59,676 nucleotides of DNA from Anaerolineae bacterium (GCA_007123775.1 SLGK01000075.1:1-59676), one strand, 5' to 3'; shown: positions 47,143-55,650, counted from the first letter of the stretch. Program-made: numbers and translations. The notes: generated by a model not told the origin, from the sequence alone.

Positions 47143-48423
47143 TTAAATCAATAAGCGTAGAGGCTCCTCGAGTAAGCCTTTGAAGGCTTGCAGGAATTGG
47201 GCAGCCTCGGCCCCGTCGGTAACGCGGTGGTCGGCCGAGATGGTCACTTTCATGCGCGTGCCAATGGCTAACTCACCCTCCTCGGTGACGATGGGCACTT
47301 TTTTGGCGGAGCCGACGGCCAGGATGGCGGCGTCGGGCGGGTTGATGATGGCGATGAAGTGGTCTACGTCGAACGCACCCAGGTTGCTGACGGTGAAGGT
47401 GGAGCCATCCATGTCCTCGCGGGTGATCTTGCCCTCACGCGCCCGGCCGATCATCTCTTTGTTGTCGCGGGCAATGGTAGAGAGGGTGGATTTGTCGGTG
47501 TCGCGCTGGACGACGGTTAGCAGGCCGCCTTCGATGGCAACGGCCGTTCCCACATTGATCTGCTTGTGGCGAATAATCTTATCCTCGGCAAAGGCGGCAT
47601 TGATGCTGGGGAACTGGCGCAGGGCCAGCGCCGCCGCTTTGACGATCAGGTCGTTGACCGTCACTTTCTCCTCATCGCTGAGTTTGGCGTTGATCTGTTT
47701 ACGCAGGGCCAGGGCTTCGTCCATGGCCACTTCGGTGGTGACGTAGAAGTGGGGCACAGTCGTCTTGCTTTCCGTCATGCGGCGGGCAATGGTGCGGCGC
47801 ATACTGGTCAGCGGCACTTCTTCGGCGTCGGGTGTGGGCTGGACCGGTGCTTCTTTGACTTCTTCAGCCTCATCCGCTTCTTCGGCCGGACCGGCTTCCA
47901 GATAAGCCTCCACGTCCGCTTTGCGAATGCGGCCGCCGGGACCGCTGCCGCTGACTTTTGCCAGATTCACCTCATGCTCGGCAGCCACGCGGCGAGCCAC
48001 GGGCGTCGCTTTGACACCATCAGGATATTCGTCAGAAACGGCTTCATCAGACTCATCAGACTCATCGGCCTTCTCTTTCTTCTTGGCCGGTTTCTCTTTC
48101 GCCTCAGCCTCCGGCGCTTCTTCCTTCTTCCCTTTTCCTTCTGCCTTCTCTTCCCCATCCGGCGTCATATCGGAAATATCTTCCCCTTCCTCGCCAATCA
48201 CGCCCAGATTGGCCCCGACGGGGATGTTGTCGCCCGGCTTAACGAAGGTAGCCAGCAGCACCCCCTCGGCACGAGCTTGCAGCTCCTGCGTCACCTTATC
48301 CGACTCAATTTCGGCCAGCACGTCCCCTTTGTTGACGGTATCGCCGACTTCCTTGAGCCAGCTACCCATCGTGCCTTCTTCCATATCAAAGCCCAGCGTG
48401 GGCATCTTAATATATTCAGCCAT
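47143..48423 (-). CDS. pdhC: Dihydrolipoyl acyltransferase (E2) of a 2-oxoacid dehydrogenase complex
   Basis: A 426-residue E2 core protein. One lipoyl domain (1-78) carries the modified lysine K43 in EIESDKVTQEL. A highly charged Glu/Lys linker (about 85-130) is followed by the peripheral-subunit-binding domain (KATPVARRVAAEHEVNLAKV, SGSGPGGRIRKADVEAYL) and a second acidic linker. The catalytic domain (about 200-426) contains VPHFYVTTEVAMDEALALRK and ends with the active site SADHRVTDGAEAAQFL. With E1 alpha and beta just upstream and overlapping by 1 base, this is most likely pyruvate dehydrogenase; a branched-chain complex is possible. The E3 gene is not in the window. Confidence 0.93.
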   Translation of the reverse strand: MAEYIKMPTLGFDMEEGTMGSWLKEVGDTVNKGDVLAEIESDKVTQELQARAEGVLLATFVKPGDNIPVGANLGVIGEEGEDISDMTPDGEEKAEGKGKKEEAPEAEAKEKPAKKKEKADESDESDEAVSDEYPDGVKATPVARRVAAEHEVNLAKVSGSGPGGRIRKADVEAYLEAGPAEEADEAEEVKEAPVQPTPDAEEVPLTSMRRTIARRMTESKTTVPHFYVTTEVAMDEALALRKQINAKLSDEEKVTVNDLIVKAAALALRQFPSINAAFAEDKIIRHKQINVGTAVAIEGGLLTVVQRDTDKSTLSTIARDNKEMIGRAREGKITREDMDGSTFTVSNLGAFDVDHFIAIINPPDAAILAVGSAKKVPIVTEEGELAIGTRMKVTISADHRVTDGAEAAQFLQAFKGLLEEPLRLLI

Positions 48424-49403
48424 TAGAGAATCTCCTTTACCGCAGCGATTACTTTATCGGCATTGGGCAGGGCCGCCTTTTCCAGTTGGCCGGAATAGGG
48501 GGCCGGCACATCTGCCTGCGCCACCCGCTTGATGGGGGCGTCAATGTAGTCAAACGCCTCCTCCTGCAAACGGGCCACCACTTCCGCGCCCACGCCATAG
48601 GTGCGATGGCCAAATTCGACCACGACTGCCTTGAACGTCTTTTGGAACGACTCGATGACCGGTCCCATGTCCAGCGGTTGCAGCGAGCGCAGGTCAATGA
48701 TTTCACACTCAACGCCATCTTCGGCCAGCGTTTCGGCCGCTTCTAGCGAAATATGCAGCCCTTCGCCATAGGTCACGATGGTCACGTCTGACCCTTCCCG
48801 CTTGACGTCTGAGACGCCAATGGGGACGGTGAATTCCTCGTCTGGCACTTCGTCACGCACGCGGGGGGAGGTGTAGAGCGGGACCGGCTCAATGAAGAGG
48901 ACCGGGCCGTTGTCGCGGATGGCAGCCGTGAGCAGCCCTTTGGCGTCGTAGGGGGTAGCCGGGCAAACCACTTTCAAGCCAGGGAAATGGGCGAAAATCA
49001 CGTCGGGCGTGTGGCTGTGGGTGGCGCCCAACTGCTTGCCACCCCCGCCCGGCGCACGGAAAACAACGGGGCAGTCAAACTGGCCGTTGAACATGTAGCT
49101 GACTTTGGCGGCGTGGTTGACAATGGCGTCAAAGGCAACAAAGGCGAAGTTGATGGTCATAAACTCGGCGACGGGCCGCAGGCCGGCCATGGCTGCCCCG
49201 GTCGCGGCCCCGGCAATAACCATTTCAGAAATGGGGGTGTCGCGCACCCGTTCGGGGCCAAATTCTTCCAGAAAGCCTTTGGTAACGGCGTAGGTGCCGC
49301 CCCAATCGGCGACCTCTTCGCCCATGATGAATACGGATTCGTCGCGCTGCATCTCTTCGCGCAGGGCGGCGGTAATTGCTTCACGTAAGGTTAAACGGGC
49401 CAT
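48423..49403 (-). CDS. pdhB: Pyruvate (2-oxoacid) dehydrogenase E1 component beta subunit
   Basis: A 326-residue E1 beta subunit. It starts RLTLREAITAALREEMQRDE, and VFIMGEEVADWGGTYAVTKG has the glutamate that activates thiamine diphosphate. GPERVRDTPISEMVIAGAAT, VVFRAPGGGGKQLGATHSHT and the C-terminal transketolase domain VTIVTYGEGLHISLEAAETL are typical. It overlaps both neighbours by a single base (A/TG junctions), giving tight E1 alpha - E1 beta - E2 coupling. Together they make acyl-CoA and CO2 from a 2-oxoacid in the cytosol. Confidence 0.94.
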   Translation of the reverse strand: MARLTLREAITAALREEMQRDESVFIMGEEVADWGGTYAVTKGFLEEFGPERVRDTPISEMVIAGAATGAAMAGLRPVAEFMTINFAFVAFDAIVNHAAKVSYMFNGQFDCPVVFRAPGGGGKQLGATHSHTPDVIFAHFPGLKVVCPATPYDAKGLLTAAIRDNGPVLFIEPVPLYTSPRVRDEVPDEEFTVPIGVSDVKREGSDVTIVTYGEGLHISLEAAETLAEDGVECEIIDLRSLQPLDMGPVIESFQKTFKAVVVEFGHRTYGVGAEVVARLQEEAFDYIDAPIKRVAQADVPAPYSGQLEKAALPNADKVIAAVKEIL

Positions 49404-50374
49404 TAGTTTGTCTCCGGGTAAATGTGGTCAAAAAGCGTGTCCAGACTGGGCAGGTCAGATTCGTCGGCAAATTGGACCGATTCATCAATTTCGGCGTCCA
49501 CGTCGTCCTGGATTTGCTTCAGTTCTGCTTCGTCTACCCCGACTTCTTCCAGCAAATGCTTTTGCAGGGTGGCGATGGGGTCTTTTTCGTCGCGCCATTG
49601 TTCCAGTTCGTCTTTGGAACGGTAGCGGGTGCGGTCGCCGATAGAGTGACCTTCGTAGCGATAGGTTTTCATCTCTAAATAGATGGGGCCTTTGCCTTCA
49701 CGGCAGGCTTCGAGGGCGGCTTTGGTCTCTTCGTAGACTTCGAGAACGTTCATACCGTCGATTTCTTTGGCGGGCATGTTGTAGGCGGCCGCTTTGGCTA
49801 CTAAATCGGGATTGGCGGAGGCTTTGTCAACGGCCGTTCCCATCCCATACTTATTATTCTCACAAATAAAAACGACCGGTAGGCCCCAGACGCTGGCCAG
49901 GTTCATTGACTCATGGTAGTAGCCGATATTGGTGGCCCCATCGCCAAAGTAGCAGAGGCAGGCCCCGCCGGAGCCTTTGTAATGCTCGGCCAGGGCCATG
50001 CCCACGCCCAGCGTCATGTGCGCCCCCACAATACCGTAACCGCCCCAATAGAGCGAGTCTCTATCAGCCAGGTGCATCGAGCCGCCGCGACCGCCCACCA
50101 CGCCGGTTTCCTTACCCATCAGCTCGGCCATCACATTGCGCGGGTCCAGGCCCACAGCCAGGGCGTGGCCGTGGTCGCGGTAGGCGGTAATCACGTGGTC
50201 CCGTTCCGGGTCACGGGCGGCAATGGAGCCAACAGCGATGGCTTCCTGCCCAATGTAAAGGTGCAAAAAGCCTTTGATCTTGCCTTCAAGCTGGTACAGC
50301 TCGTCGCTTCGTTCCTCAAAGCGGCGAATGAGTACCATCCGGCGATACCATTCTAATAATGTTTCCTTATCCAT
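49403..50374 (-). CDS. pdhA: Pyruvate (2-oxoacid) dehydrogenase E1 component alpha subunit
   Basis: A 323-residue E1 alpha subunit and first gene of the operon. The thiamine-diphosphate motif runs from GDGATNIGYYHESMNLASVW to the CENN of VVFICENNKYGMGT. GFLHLYIGQEAIAVGS, ITAYRDHGHALAVG and GKETGVVGGRGGSMHLADRD are conserved, and the phosphorylation-loop region YRYEGHSIGDRTRYRSKDEL is present. GAGGAGACC lies just before the ATG. A TATAAT box at 50448-50453 lies 75 bases upstream. Confidence 0.94.
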   Translation of the reverse strand: MDKETLLEWYRRMVLIRRFEERSDELYQLEGKIKGFLHLYIGQEAIAVGSIAARDPERDHVITAYRDHGHALAVGLDPRNVMAELMGKETGVVGGRGGSMHLADRDSLYWGGYGIVGAHMTLGVGMALAEHYKGSGGACLCYFGDGATNIGYYHESMNLASVWGLPVVFICENNKYGMGTAVDKASANPDLVAKAAAYNMPAKEIDGMNVLEVYEETKAALEACREGKGPIYLEMKTYRYEGHSIGDRTRYRSKDELEQWRDEKDPIATLQKHLLEEVGVDEAELKQIQDDVDAEIDESVQFADESDLPSLDTLFDHIYPETN

Positions 50375-50447
50375 TCATGGTCTCCTCTGGATGTGTGAAT
50401 TATTTTTGAGGCTTGCAGTGGGTTTGTGGGACTGCGTACCGTTTATG

Positions 50448-50476
50448 ATTATACCATATTGGGTTTTACTATCGAA
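50448..50476 (-). promoter_or_regulatory. Promoter of the E1 alpha - E1 beta - E2 operon
   Basis: On the minus strand a perfect TATAAT (50453-50448) lies 75 bases before the E1 alpha ATG. The -35 region at 17 bases is weak (TTCGAT), so activation by another factor is possible. Confidence 0.55.
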
Positions 50477-50509
50477 TGTAACCCAAAACAAGGGGGGAGG
50501 TTGCTTTGA

Positions 50510-50571
50510 AGGACGAAAGACGATAGACGAAGGACGAAACTCATTGGTCCTCCGTCCTTGGTCATCGGTCA
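50510..50571. repeat. GGACGGAGGAC-family hairpin (copy 4)
   Basis: AAGGACGAAAGACGATAGAC (from 50509) faces TGGTCCTCCGTCCTTGGTCA (from 50545). It lies between the E1 promoter and the VapC remnant. Confidence 0.65.
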
Positions 50572-50581
50572 AGGAATTGAC

Positions 50582-50790
50582 TTACCAGATGGTGGAGCGC
50601 AGATTGCGATCGGCCGTTATCAGGGGCACCCGTTCAACAACGGCCGTTGCCAGAATCAGACGGTCGGTAGGGTCGGTGGTGATGGTTTGGGGCAGTTCTA
50701 CGGAAACAGCGGCGATTTGGGGCGTGATCGGCCGTATCTGGCAATGATTGGCCTGCACCACCAGCGTGATAGTGGTTGACGCGCGATTTT
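50582..50790 (-). pseudogene. C-terminal remnant of a VapC-type PIN-domain toxin
   Basis: Reading leftward with a stop at 50582-50584, the last 60 or so codons give VSVELPQTITTDPTDRLILA, then TAVVERVPLITADRNL and RSTIW. DPTDRLILATA and LITADRNL are hallmarks of the C-terminal half of VapC PIN-domain nucleases. An in-frame TAG about 25 bases upstream of the readable part and the absence of any ATG show that the N-terminal half, with the first catalytic aspartate, is gone. No VapB antitoxin is seen nearby. Beyond it, to 51004, only a GTGCGTA-type repeat is present. Confidence 0.75.
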
Positions 50791-50852
50791 TTTGCTGCTA
50801 GTCTACGGGACGCTTATGATACGATTTGGGTCTTTTGGATTTAGCGGGGTTT

Positions 50853-50926
50853 GGCGTAAAACGTAAAACGTAAAACGTAATGCGTAAGGTCTCTCTGGTT
50901 ACGTTTTACGTTTTACGCATTACGGA
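50853..50926. repeat. GTGCGTA-family quasi-palindrome (copy 12, TTTACG form)
   Basis: GGCGTAAAACGTAAAACGTA (from 50853) leading to ATGCGTAAGG faces GTTACGTTTTACGTTTTACG (from 50898) and CATTACGG. The pairing is nearly complete over about 30 bp. It precedes the trans-sulfuration gene by 80 bases. Confidence 0.8.
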
Positions 50927-51004
50927 TTGACAACCCCCTTTCGGCAGGCTCAAGGCAAGCTCTGAATTTCCAAAGATTCCACTATTACACGACGGAGTTT
51001 AGCA

Positions 51005-52192
51005 ATGACAGACAAACAACAGCCACGCCCCGGCACCCTTGCCGTGTGGGCCGGTGAAACGAGTAAAGATTTGTGGCAGCGGGCCACACAGATTCCGGTG
51101 GTCCACAGCGTCTCCTTTGGCTACCAGGACCTGGACCAGTGGCAGAATGTGGCTTTGGGGAAAGAGGAAGGGCATATCTACGGCCGTAACACCAACCCCA
51201 CCGTCCACGCCTTTGAAGAAAAAGTCCGCATCCTGGAAGGAGCCGAGGCGGCTACCAGCTTCGCCACCGGCATGGCCGCCGTCAGCAACGGCCTCTACAC
51301 CTTCCTCAAGCCGGGCGACCGAGTCGTTTCCGTCAAGGACACCTATGGCGGCACCAACAAAATCTTCCTCGAATTCCTGCCGCGCCTGGGCGTTGAAGTA
51401 GCCCTCTGCGACACCACCGACCATGAGGCAATTGAAGCCGAGGTAGCCAAAGGCTGCCGGATACTCTACCTGGAAACGCCTACCAATCCCACGCTCAAGG
51501 TGATTGATCTGGCGCGGCTGGCCCAGGCCGGTCACAAGGTTGGGGCGCTGGTCATTGTGGACAACACCTTTGCCACCCCCATCAATTCCAATCCGCTCCA
51601 ATTGGGGGTTGACCTGGTACTGCACAGCGCCACCAAATTCCTGGGCGGCCACGCCGATGCTTTGGGCGGGGTTATCTGCGGTTCGGCCGAACTGATTGAA
51701 CAAATCTACCATTACCGGGAAATCAACGGGGCCACGCTGCACCCGATGGCCGCCTACCTGCTGCTGCGCGGCATGAAAACGCTCCATCTACGTATTCGCC
51801 ACCAAAATGAAAGTGCGCTCAAAATTGCCCAATTCTTGCAGCAGCATACGGCCGTAGACCAGGTCTTTTACCCCGGTCTGCCCGACCATCCCAACCACGA
51901 CATCGCCCGGCGACAGATGCGTGGCTTTGGCGGCGTCCTCAGCTTTATGCTCCGGGGCGATTTTGACACTGTGCGCCGCTTCATGCCTCGTTTACAATAT
52001 GCTCATGCTGCCGCCAACCTGGGGGCGGTGGAAACCGTTGTGGCCCCGCCCCGCACCAGCAGCCACGTCGAAAGCAGCCGCGCCGAACGGGAAGCCATGG
52101 GCATCCCCGAAAGCCTCATCCGCTATTCCGTCGGCATCGAAGACAGCGACGATTTAATTGCTGATTTGGAGCAGGCGCTGGCTGTTACTTAA
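51005..52192 (+). CDS. Cys/Met-metabolism PLP-dependent enzyme (cystathionine gamma-synthase/lyase family)
   Basis: A 395-residue fold-type I PLP enzyme. IYGRNTNPTVHAFEEKVRIL, LEGAEAATSFATGMAAVSNG and YGGTNKIFLEFLPRLGVEV are family motifs. VIVDNTFATPINSNPLQLG holds the cofactor-contacting aspartate, and the PLP lysine lies in HSATKFLGGHADALGG. SSHVESSRAEREAMGIPESL and the C-terminal IRYSVGIEDSDDLIADLEQA finish the fold. Cystathionine gamma-synthase, gamma-lyase and methionine gamma-lyase cannot be separated by eye. Homoserine dehydrogenase follows by 86 bases, favouring methionine synthesis from an activated homoserine. Confidence 0.92.
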   Translation: MTDKQQPRPGTLAVWAGETSKDLWQRATQIPVVHSVSFGYQDLDQWQNVALGKEEGHIYGRNTNPTVHAFEEKVRILEGAEAATSFATGMAAVSNGLYTFLKPGDRVVSVKDTYGGTNKIFLEFLPRLGVEVALCDTTDHEAIEAEVAKGCRILYLETPTNPTLKVIDLARLAQAGHKVGALVIVDNTFATPINSNPLQLGVDLVLHSATKFLGGHADALGGVICGSAELIEQIYHYREINGATLHPMAAYLLLRGMKTLHLRIRHQNESALKIAQFLQQHTAVDQVFYPGLPDHPNHDIARRQMRGFGGVLSFMLRGDFDTVRRFMPRLQYAHAAANLGAVETVVAPPRTSSHVESSRAEREAMGIPESLIRYSVGIEDSDDLIADLEQALAVT

Positions 52193-52196
52193 TCAA

Positions 52197-52260
52197 TGAC
52201 CGAGGACCAAAGACGGAAGACAGAAAACACCCTGCGTCCTTCGTCCTCCGTCTTCGGTCA
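52197..52260. repeat. GGACGGAGGAC-family hairpin (copy 5)
   Basis: GACCGAGGACCAAAGACGGA (from 52199) faces CTTCGTCCTCCGTCTTCGGTC (52239-52259). It fills the spacer between the trans-sulfuration enzyme and homoserine dehydrogenase. Confidence 0.72.
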
Positions 52261-52278
52261 GAATGATGTGGAGGAATG

Positions 52279-53322
52279 ATGCAAACGTACCGACTTGCTT
52301 TAATTGGTTTTGGCAACGTGGGCCAGGGCTTGGCCCAGATATTGCTGGAGCGGGAGGCGGAACTGGCCGACCGCTTTGGCGTCCACTTTCAGATTGTGGC
52401 CATCAGCGACCTGCTGAAGGGCAGCCTGTATGACCCGGATGGGCTGTCGCCAGCTACGCTGCTGACCGAGATACAAACGCACGGCAATCTGGATGACGCG
52501 GTGGCCCCCCATCGCGGCTGGGGCGCGTTGCGGACCATCACTGAGAGCAATGCCGACGTGGTCGTGGAGATCAGCTACACCGACCTGAAAACGGGCGAAC
52601 CGGCGCTAGGCCACATACGCCACGCGCTCAACGCGGGTAAACACGTGATCACGACCAACAAAGGCCCCATCGCCCTGCAATACCCGCAACTGGCCATCCT
52701 GGCCGAGGCCAACGGGGTGCAAATCGGCGTCGAGGGCACGGTGATGAGCGGTACGCCCGCGCTGCGCCTGGGGCTGGATCTGCTGGCCGGGGCCGGCATC
52801 AGCCGCATCCAGGGCATTCTCAACGGCACAACCAACTATATTCTGACCCAAATGGAAGCAGAAATCAGCTACGAAGAGGCGTTGGCCGACGCCCAGGCTA
52901 TGGGTTATGCTGAGGCTGATCCCACCGGCGACGTGGAGGGGTATGATGCCGCCGGCAAGGTGGTCATTCTGGCCAATTTACTGATGGACACCCCTCTGAC
53001 AATGGCCGACGTAGACCGCAGGGGCATTACTGGCCTGACGCTGCCTGACATCCACGAAGCCCGCCAGGCGGGTGAGCGCTGGAAGCTGATTGGTTCGGTT
53101 GAGATTAAGGGAGGAGATGTGGTGGCCAGTGTACGGCCGTTGCGTCTCCCCGCCACCCATCCCTTAGCCAACGTCAGCGGGGCCACCAACGCCATCACCT
53201 ACACCACCGACCTCCTGGGCGACGTAACCCTGGTTGGTCCCGGTGCCGGCCGTGTGGAAACGGGGTACGCGCTGTTGGGGGATATGTTGGCCATTCACCG
53301 CTACAGAGGGGAGTTGACATGA
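52279..53322 (+). CDS. hom: Homoserine dehydrogenase
   Basis: A 347-residue enzyme that reduces aspartate semialdehyde to homoserine. The NAD(P) fold is LALIGFGNVGQGLAQILLER. The catalytic domain has TTNKGPIALQYPQL, GVEGTVMSGTPALRLG and the signature ILNGTTNYILTQMEAEISYE, AEADPTGDVEGYDAAGKVVI. There is no C-terminal ACT domain, so feedback control by threonine in the usual way is unlikely; this short form resembles archaeal and some Chloroflexota enzymes. The ATG at 52279 sits better behind GGAGG than the one at 52276. It overlaps the next gene by 4 bases (ATGA). Confidence 0.94.
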   Translation: MQTYRLALIGFGNVGQGLAQILLEREAELADRFGVHFQIVAISDLLKGSLYDPDGLSPATLLTEIQTHGNLDDAVAPHRGWGALRTITESNADVVVEISYTDLKTGEPALGHIRHALNAGKHVITTNKGPIALQYPQLAILAEANGVQIGVEGTVMSGTPALRLGLDLLAGAGISRIQGILNGTTNYILTQMEAEISYEEALADAQAMGYAEADPTGDVEGYDAAGKVVILANLLMDTPLTMADVDRRGITGLTLPDIHEARQAGERWKLIGSVEIKGGDVVASVRPLRLPATHPLANVSGATNAITYTTDLLGDVTLVGPGAGRVETGYALLGDMLAIHRYRGELT

Positions 53323-54443
53323 AACTGTTTGGTAAAGCGACGGTCAGCGACTTTTTAGATGACCGTATTGTGTATCGTAACCTGATGCCGGTAGACAAGG
53401 GACTGCCGGACCTGTCTACGCTAGGCCCACAGGTAGGGCTAGCGCCTGGTCGTGTGCCGCGCAAGAGTGAACCGGACTATGCGCGGGTGGTTGTGGCCAT
53501 GCTACAACAGGCCCGCAGCCAACCAATCGAGCGGCTGCTTTTTGTTGGGGATACGCGGTTGAATGATGGTACGGCTTTTGCCAATATCTGCCAGGCCAGC
53601 GGTTGGCCGGGCATTGCCTTTATTGGCTCAGAAACGGCCGATCCGCCCCACGTCGAACTGATTGAAGAGGAAGAGCGTATTCTTTACCTGAGCAACCGCT
53701 GGTCGGCGCTGTATGCCCTAGACCAGTTTTGTGCTGAACGCGGCTTTCTGATAAATGAGCAAACGGCCGTAATCGTCGATCTGGATAAGACGGCCCTGGG
53801 CGCACGCGGCCGCAACGCCCACGCCATCGACCAGGCGCGTGTCCAGGCTGTGCAGGACACGGTGGCAGATTTGCTCGGCCCTGATTTTGACCAGGCCGCT
53901 TTTCGGACCAACTACGACCGGCTTAACCAGGTCAAGTACCATCCTTTTACCACTGATAACCAGGATTATCTGGCATACATTTGTCTGGTTTTGGGGACGG
54001 GGTTGATCCAGTTGGCCGAGGTGGAAACGGCCGTTTCTCAGGGCCAACTCGCTACGTTCAAACAGTTCATCGAGCAGGTTGATCGTCGCCAGGCCGAACT
54101 GCCACTCCCTCTGGCAGCCATCCACCGCGACATTTACGCCAATACCCAGGCTGGTGACCCCACCCCCTTCAAGGCGTTTCGCCGCACCGAATACCGTACC
54201 ACCATCCGTCGTATGGGGCATTTGCCAGATGATACGGCCGTAGACCGGCTACTGGCGGAAGAAATTCTGATAACGGGGGAAGTATTGGCCGTCTGTCTGG
54301 CCTGGCGTGAACGAGGGGCACTCCTATTTGGTCTATCTGACAAGCCGGATGAAGCCTCACTACCACCGGCCGAACTGGTGGCCGACGGCTACCTGCCCAT
54401 TCATCGCCAGCCAACCCACGTTGTAGGGGTCACGACGATTTAG
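53319..54443 (+). CDS. HAD-like protein of unknown function, coupled to homoserine dehydrogenase
   Basis: A 374-residue protein whose start overlaps the hom stop codon. VIVDLDKTALGARGR (D154, D156) matches HAD motif I (DxDxT), and LLFVGDTRLNDGTAF (about 73-87) looks like a second HAD-type DxxxND segment placed before it. The order is therefore unusual, as if two HAD-like halves were fused or permuted. FGLSDKPDEAS near the C-terminus is another acidic loop. No membrane helix is seen. Because of tight coupling to hom it may act on homoserine or a phosphorylated intermediate, but the reaction is unknown. Confidence 0.75.
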   Translation: MKLFGKATVSDFLDDRIVYRNLMPVDKGLPDLSTLGPQVGLAPGRVPRKSEPDYARVVVAMLQQARSQPIERLLFVGDTRLNDGTAFANICQASGWPGIAFIGSETADPPHVELIEEEERILYLSNRWSALYALDQFCAERGFLINEQTAVIVDLDKTALGARGRNAHAIDQARVQAVQDTVADLLGPDFDQAAFRTNYDRLNQVKYHPFTTDNQDYLAYICLVLGTGLIQLAEVETAVSQGQLATFKQFIEQVDRRQAELPLPLAAIHRDIYANTQAGDPTPFKAFRRTEYRTTIRRMGHLPDDTAVDRLLAEEILITGEVLAVCLAWRERGALLFGLSDKPDEASLPPAELVADGYLPIHRQPTHVVGVTTI

Positions 54444-55650
54444 ACTTATTCTTCTTGCGGCGCCCCAGCAACGGGCCGGATTTGCGCTCCGGGTTTGGCT
54501 CAAAAATCGGGGTATCTGGCGTTTGTACACCTACTTTGCTGGGGCGGCTTTCTTTTGCATCTGCCTCAGTCGCAGCCACTGGACTGCTGGCTTCTGACCA
54601 GGGATCCAGGTCAAAAATCTTGTAGTAGATGTAACGGCCGATAATCACAATGGATCCCACGACCGGTATGATGATCAGAGCCGCCAGTACCCCAGCCAAA
54701 GCCAACGCCCCAATAATGGCAATAAAAACGACGCCGGGGTGCATCCGCAGGCTGTGACCCATAATGCGCGGTCTCAGCCATATCTGCTCTATGACCTGCA
54801 ATAGGGCTGACAGACCAACAGCCAATACGGCAAACCAGACATTGCTCATAGGTAGATAGGTTGAACCGGCGAAGTAGGCGACCAACCCGATAACAATCAT
54901 GACCACGGCTGGCCCCACCGTTAGAATAATATCCAGCACGCCCGCCAGCACACCAATGGCCAGCCAGCCCGGCAGACCAATCAGCGCACCACCCAATCCG
55001 GTAAAGAAGCCTATGATTAGCGTCAGGCGCAACTGCCCTTTAAGGTAACGCTGCCACACAGACTTGATTTCTTGATACAGACGCTGCACGTCGTCGCTAT
55101 AGTCAGACGGGGCTAGGTTGAGCAGCCAATCCCGCAGTTGGGGCCAATCCTGTAGCAGGTAATAGGTTGTCACCAGGACCAGTAGTACCCAACCAACATT
55201 CGTGGAGACGGATTGTACCAATCCGATAATGGCGTCTGCCTGGATAAAATCGGTGGGAATAATCTCGAAATCACCAATGACCTGATCGAGTGGAATGTCA
55301 AAGCCCATGAACTCAATAGGCTCGGCTATTTGTTCCTGAACCTGCTCGGTAATGATTTGCAGCTCTTCTACCAGATTAGCAATTTGGGCAGGAATGATGG
55401 GGGCGAGGATAATCACGCCCGTTATCAACACAGCCAGCGAGAAGAGGTAGACCAGCAACACGGCCCAGGTCCGTTCCAGGCGCGTGTTTCTGTTCACGTA
55501 GTTTACGGTTGGGTTGAGCAAGAAGGCCAGAACGGCCGCAATAGCCAGCGTGACAATTAACGTACTGGCCGAGAACATGAACCAGAGAATGGCCGCCAGG
55601 CTAAGGGCTAAAACAAAGTAACGCGTCGTTTTTGACCAGCTTTTGCTCAT
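54430..55650 (-). CDS. AI-2E-family transporter (PerM/YdiK/TqsA type)
   Basis: A 406-residue membrane protein with about eight helices. The family pattern is visible: two helices at the start (YFVLALSLAAILWFMFSAST and LIVTLAIAAVLAFLLNP), a third at about 62-85, an extracytoplasmic alpha segment (about 90-150), then WQRYLKGQLRLTLIIGFFTG, GLPGWLAIGVLAGVLDIILT, WLRPRIMGHSLRMHPGVVFI and a last helix pair. The function is uncertain: members export the autoinducer AI-2 or act as sodium/proton antiporters. The C-terminal 60 residues are charged and end RRKKNKSKSS. The gene converges on and overlaps the HAD gene by 14 bases. Confidence 0.9.
   Translation of the reverse strand: MSKSWSKTTRYFVLALSLAAILWFMFSASTLIVTLAIAAVLAFLLNPTVNYVNRNTRLERTWAVLLVYLFSLAVLITGVIILAPIIPAQIANLVEELQIITEQVQEQIAEPIEFMGFDIPLDQVIGDFEIIPTDFIQADAIIGLVQSVSTNVGWVLLVLVTTYYLLQDWPQLRDWLLNLAPSDYSDDVQRLYQEIKSVWQRYLKGQLRLTLIIGFFTGLGGALIGLPGWLAIGVLAGVLDIILTVGPAVVMIVIGLVAYFAGSTYLPMSNVWFAVLAVGLSALLQVIEQIWLRPRIMGHSLRMHPGVVFIAIIGALALAGVLAALIIIPVVGSIVIIGRYIYYKIFDLDPWSEASSPVAATEADAKESRPSKVGVQTPDTPIFEPNPERKSGPLLGRRKKNKSKSS

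Noticed and set aside
47566..48532. Long plus-strand frames opposite the E2 gene
   Set aside because: They are antisense to a well-supported E2 with all catalytic motifs, and their composition (Ser/Phe-rich runs) mirrors the acidic-lysine linker codons.
50558..50779. Plus-strand small frame in the same place as the VapC remnant
   Set aside because: The minus-strand reading gives recognisable PIN-domain motifs; the plus-strand peptide has none.
50930..51004. SAM riboswitch or T-box before the trans-sulfuration gene
   Set aside because: The leader is short, mostly repeat DNA, and shows no SAM-aptamer or T-box core sequence.
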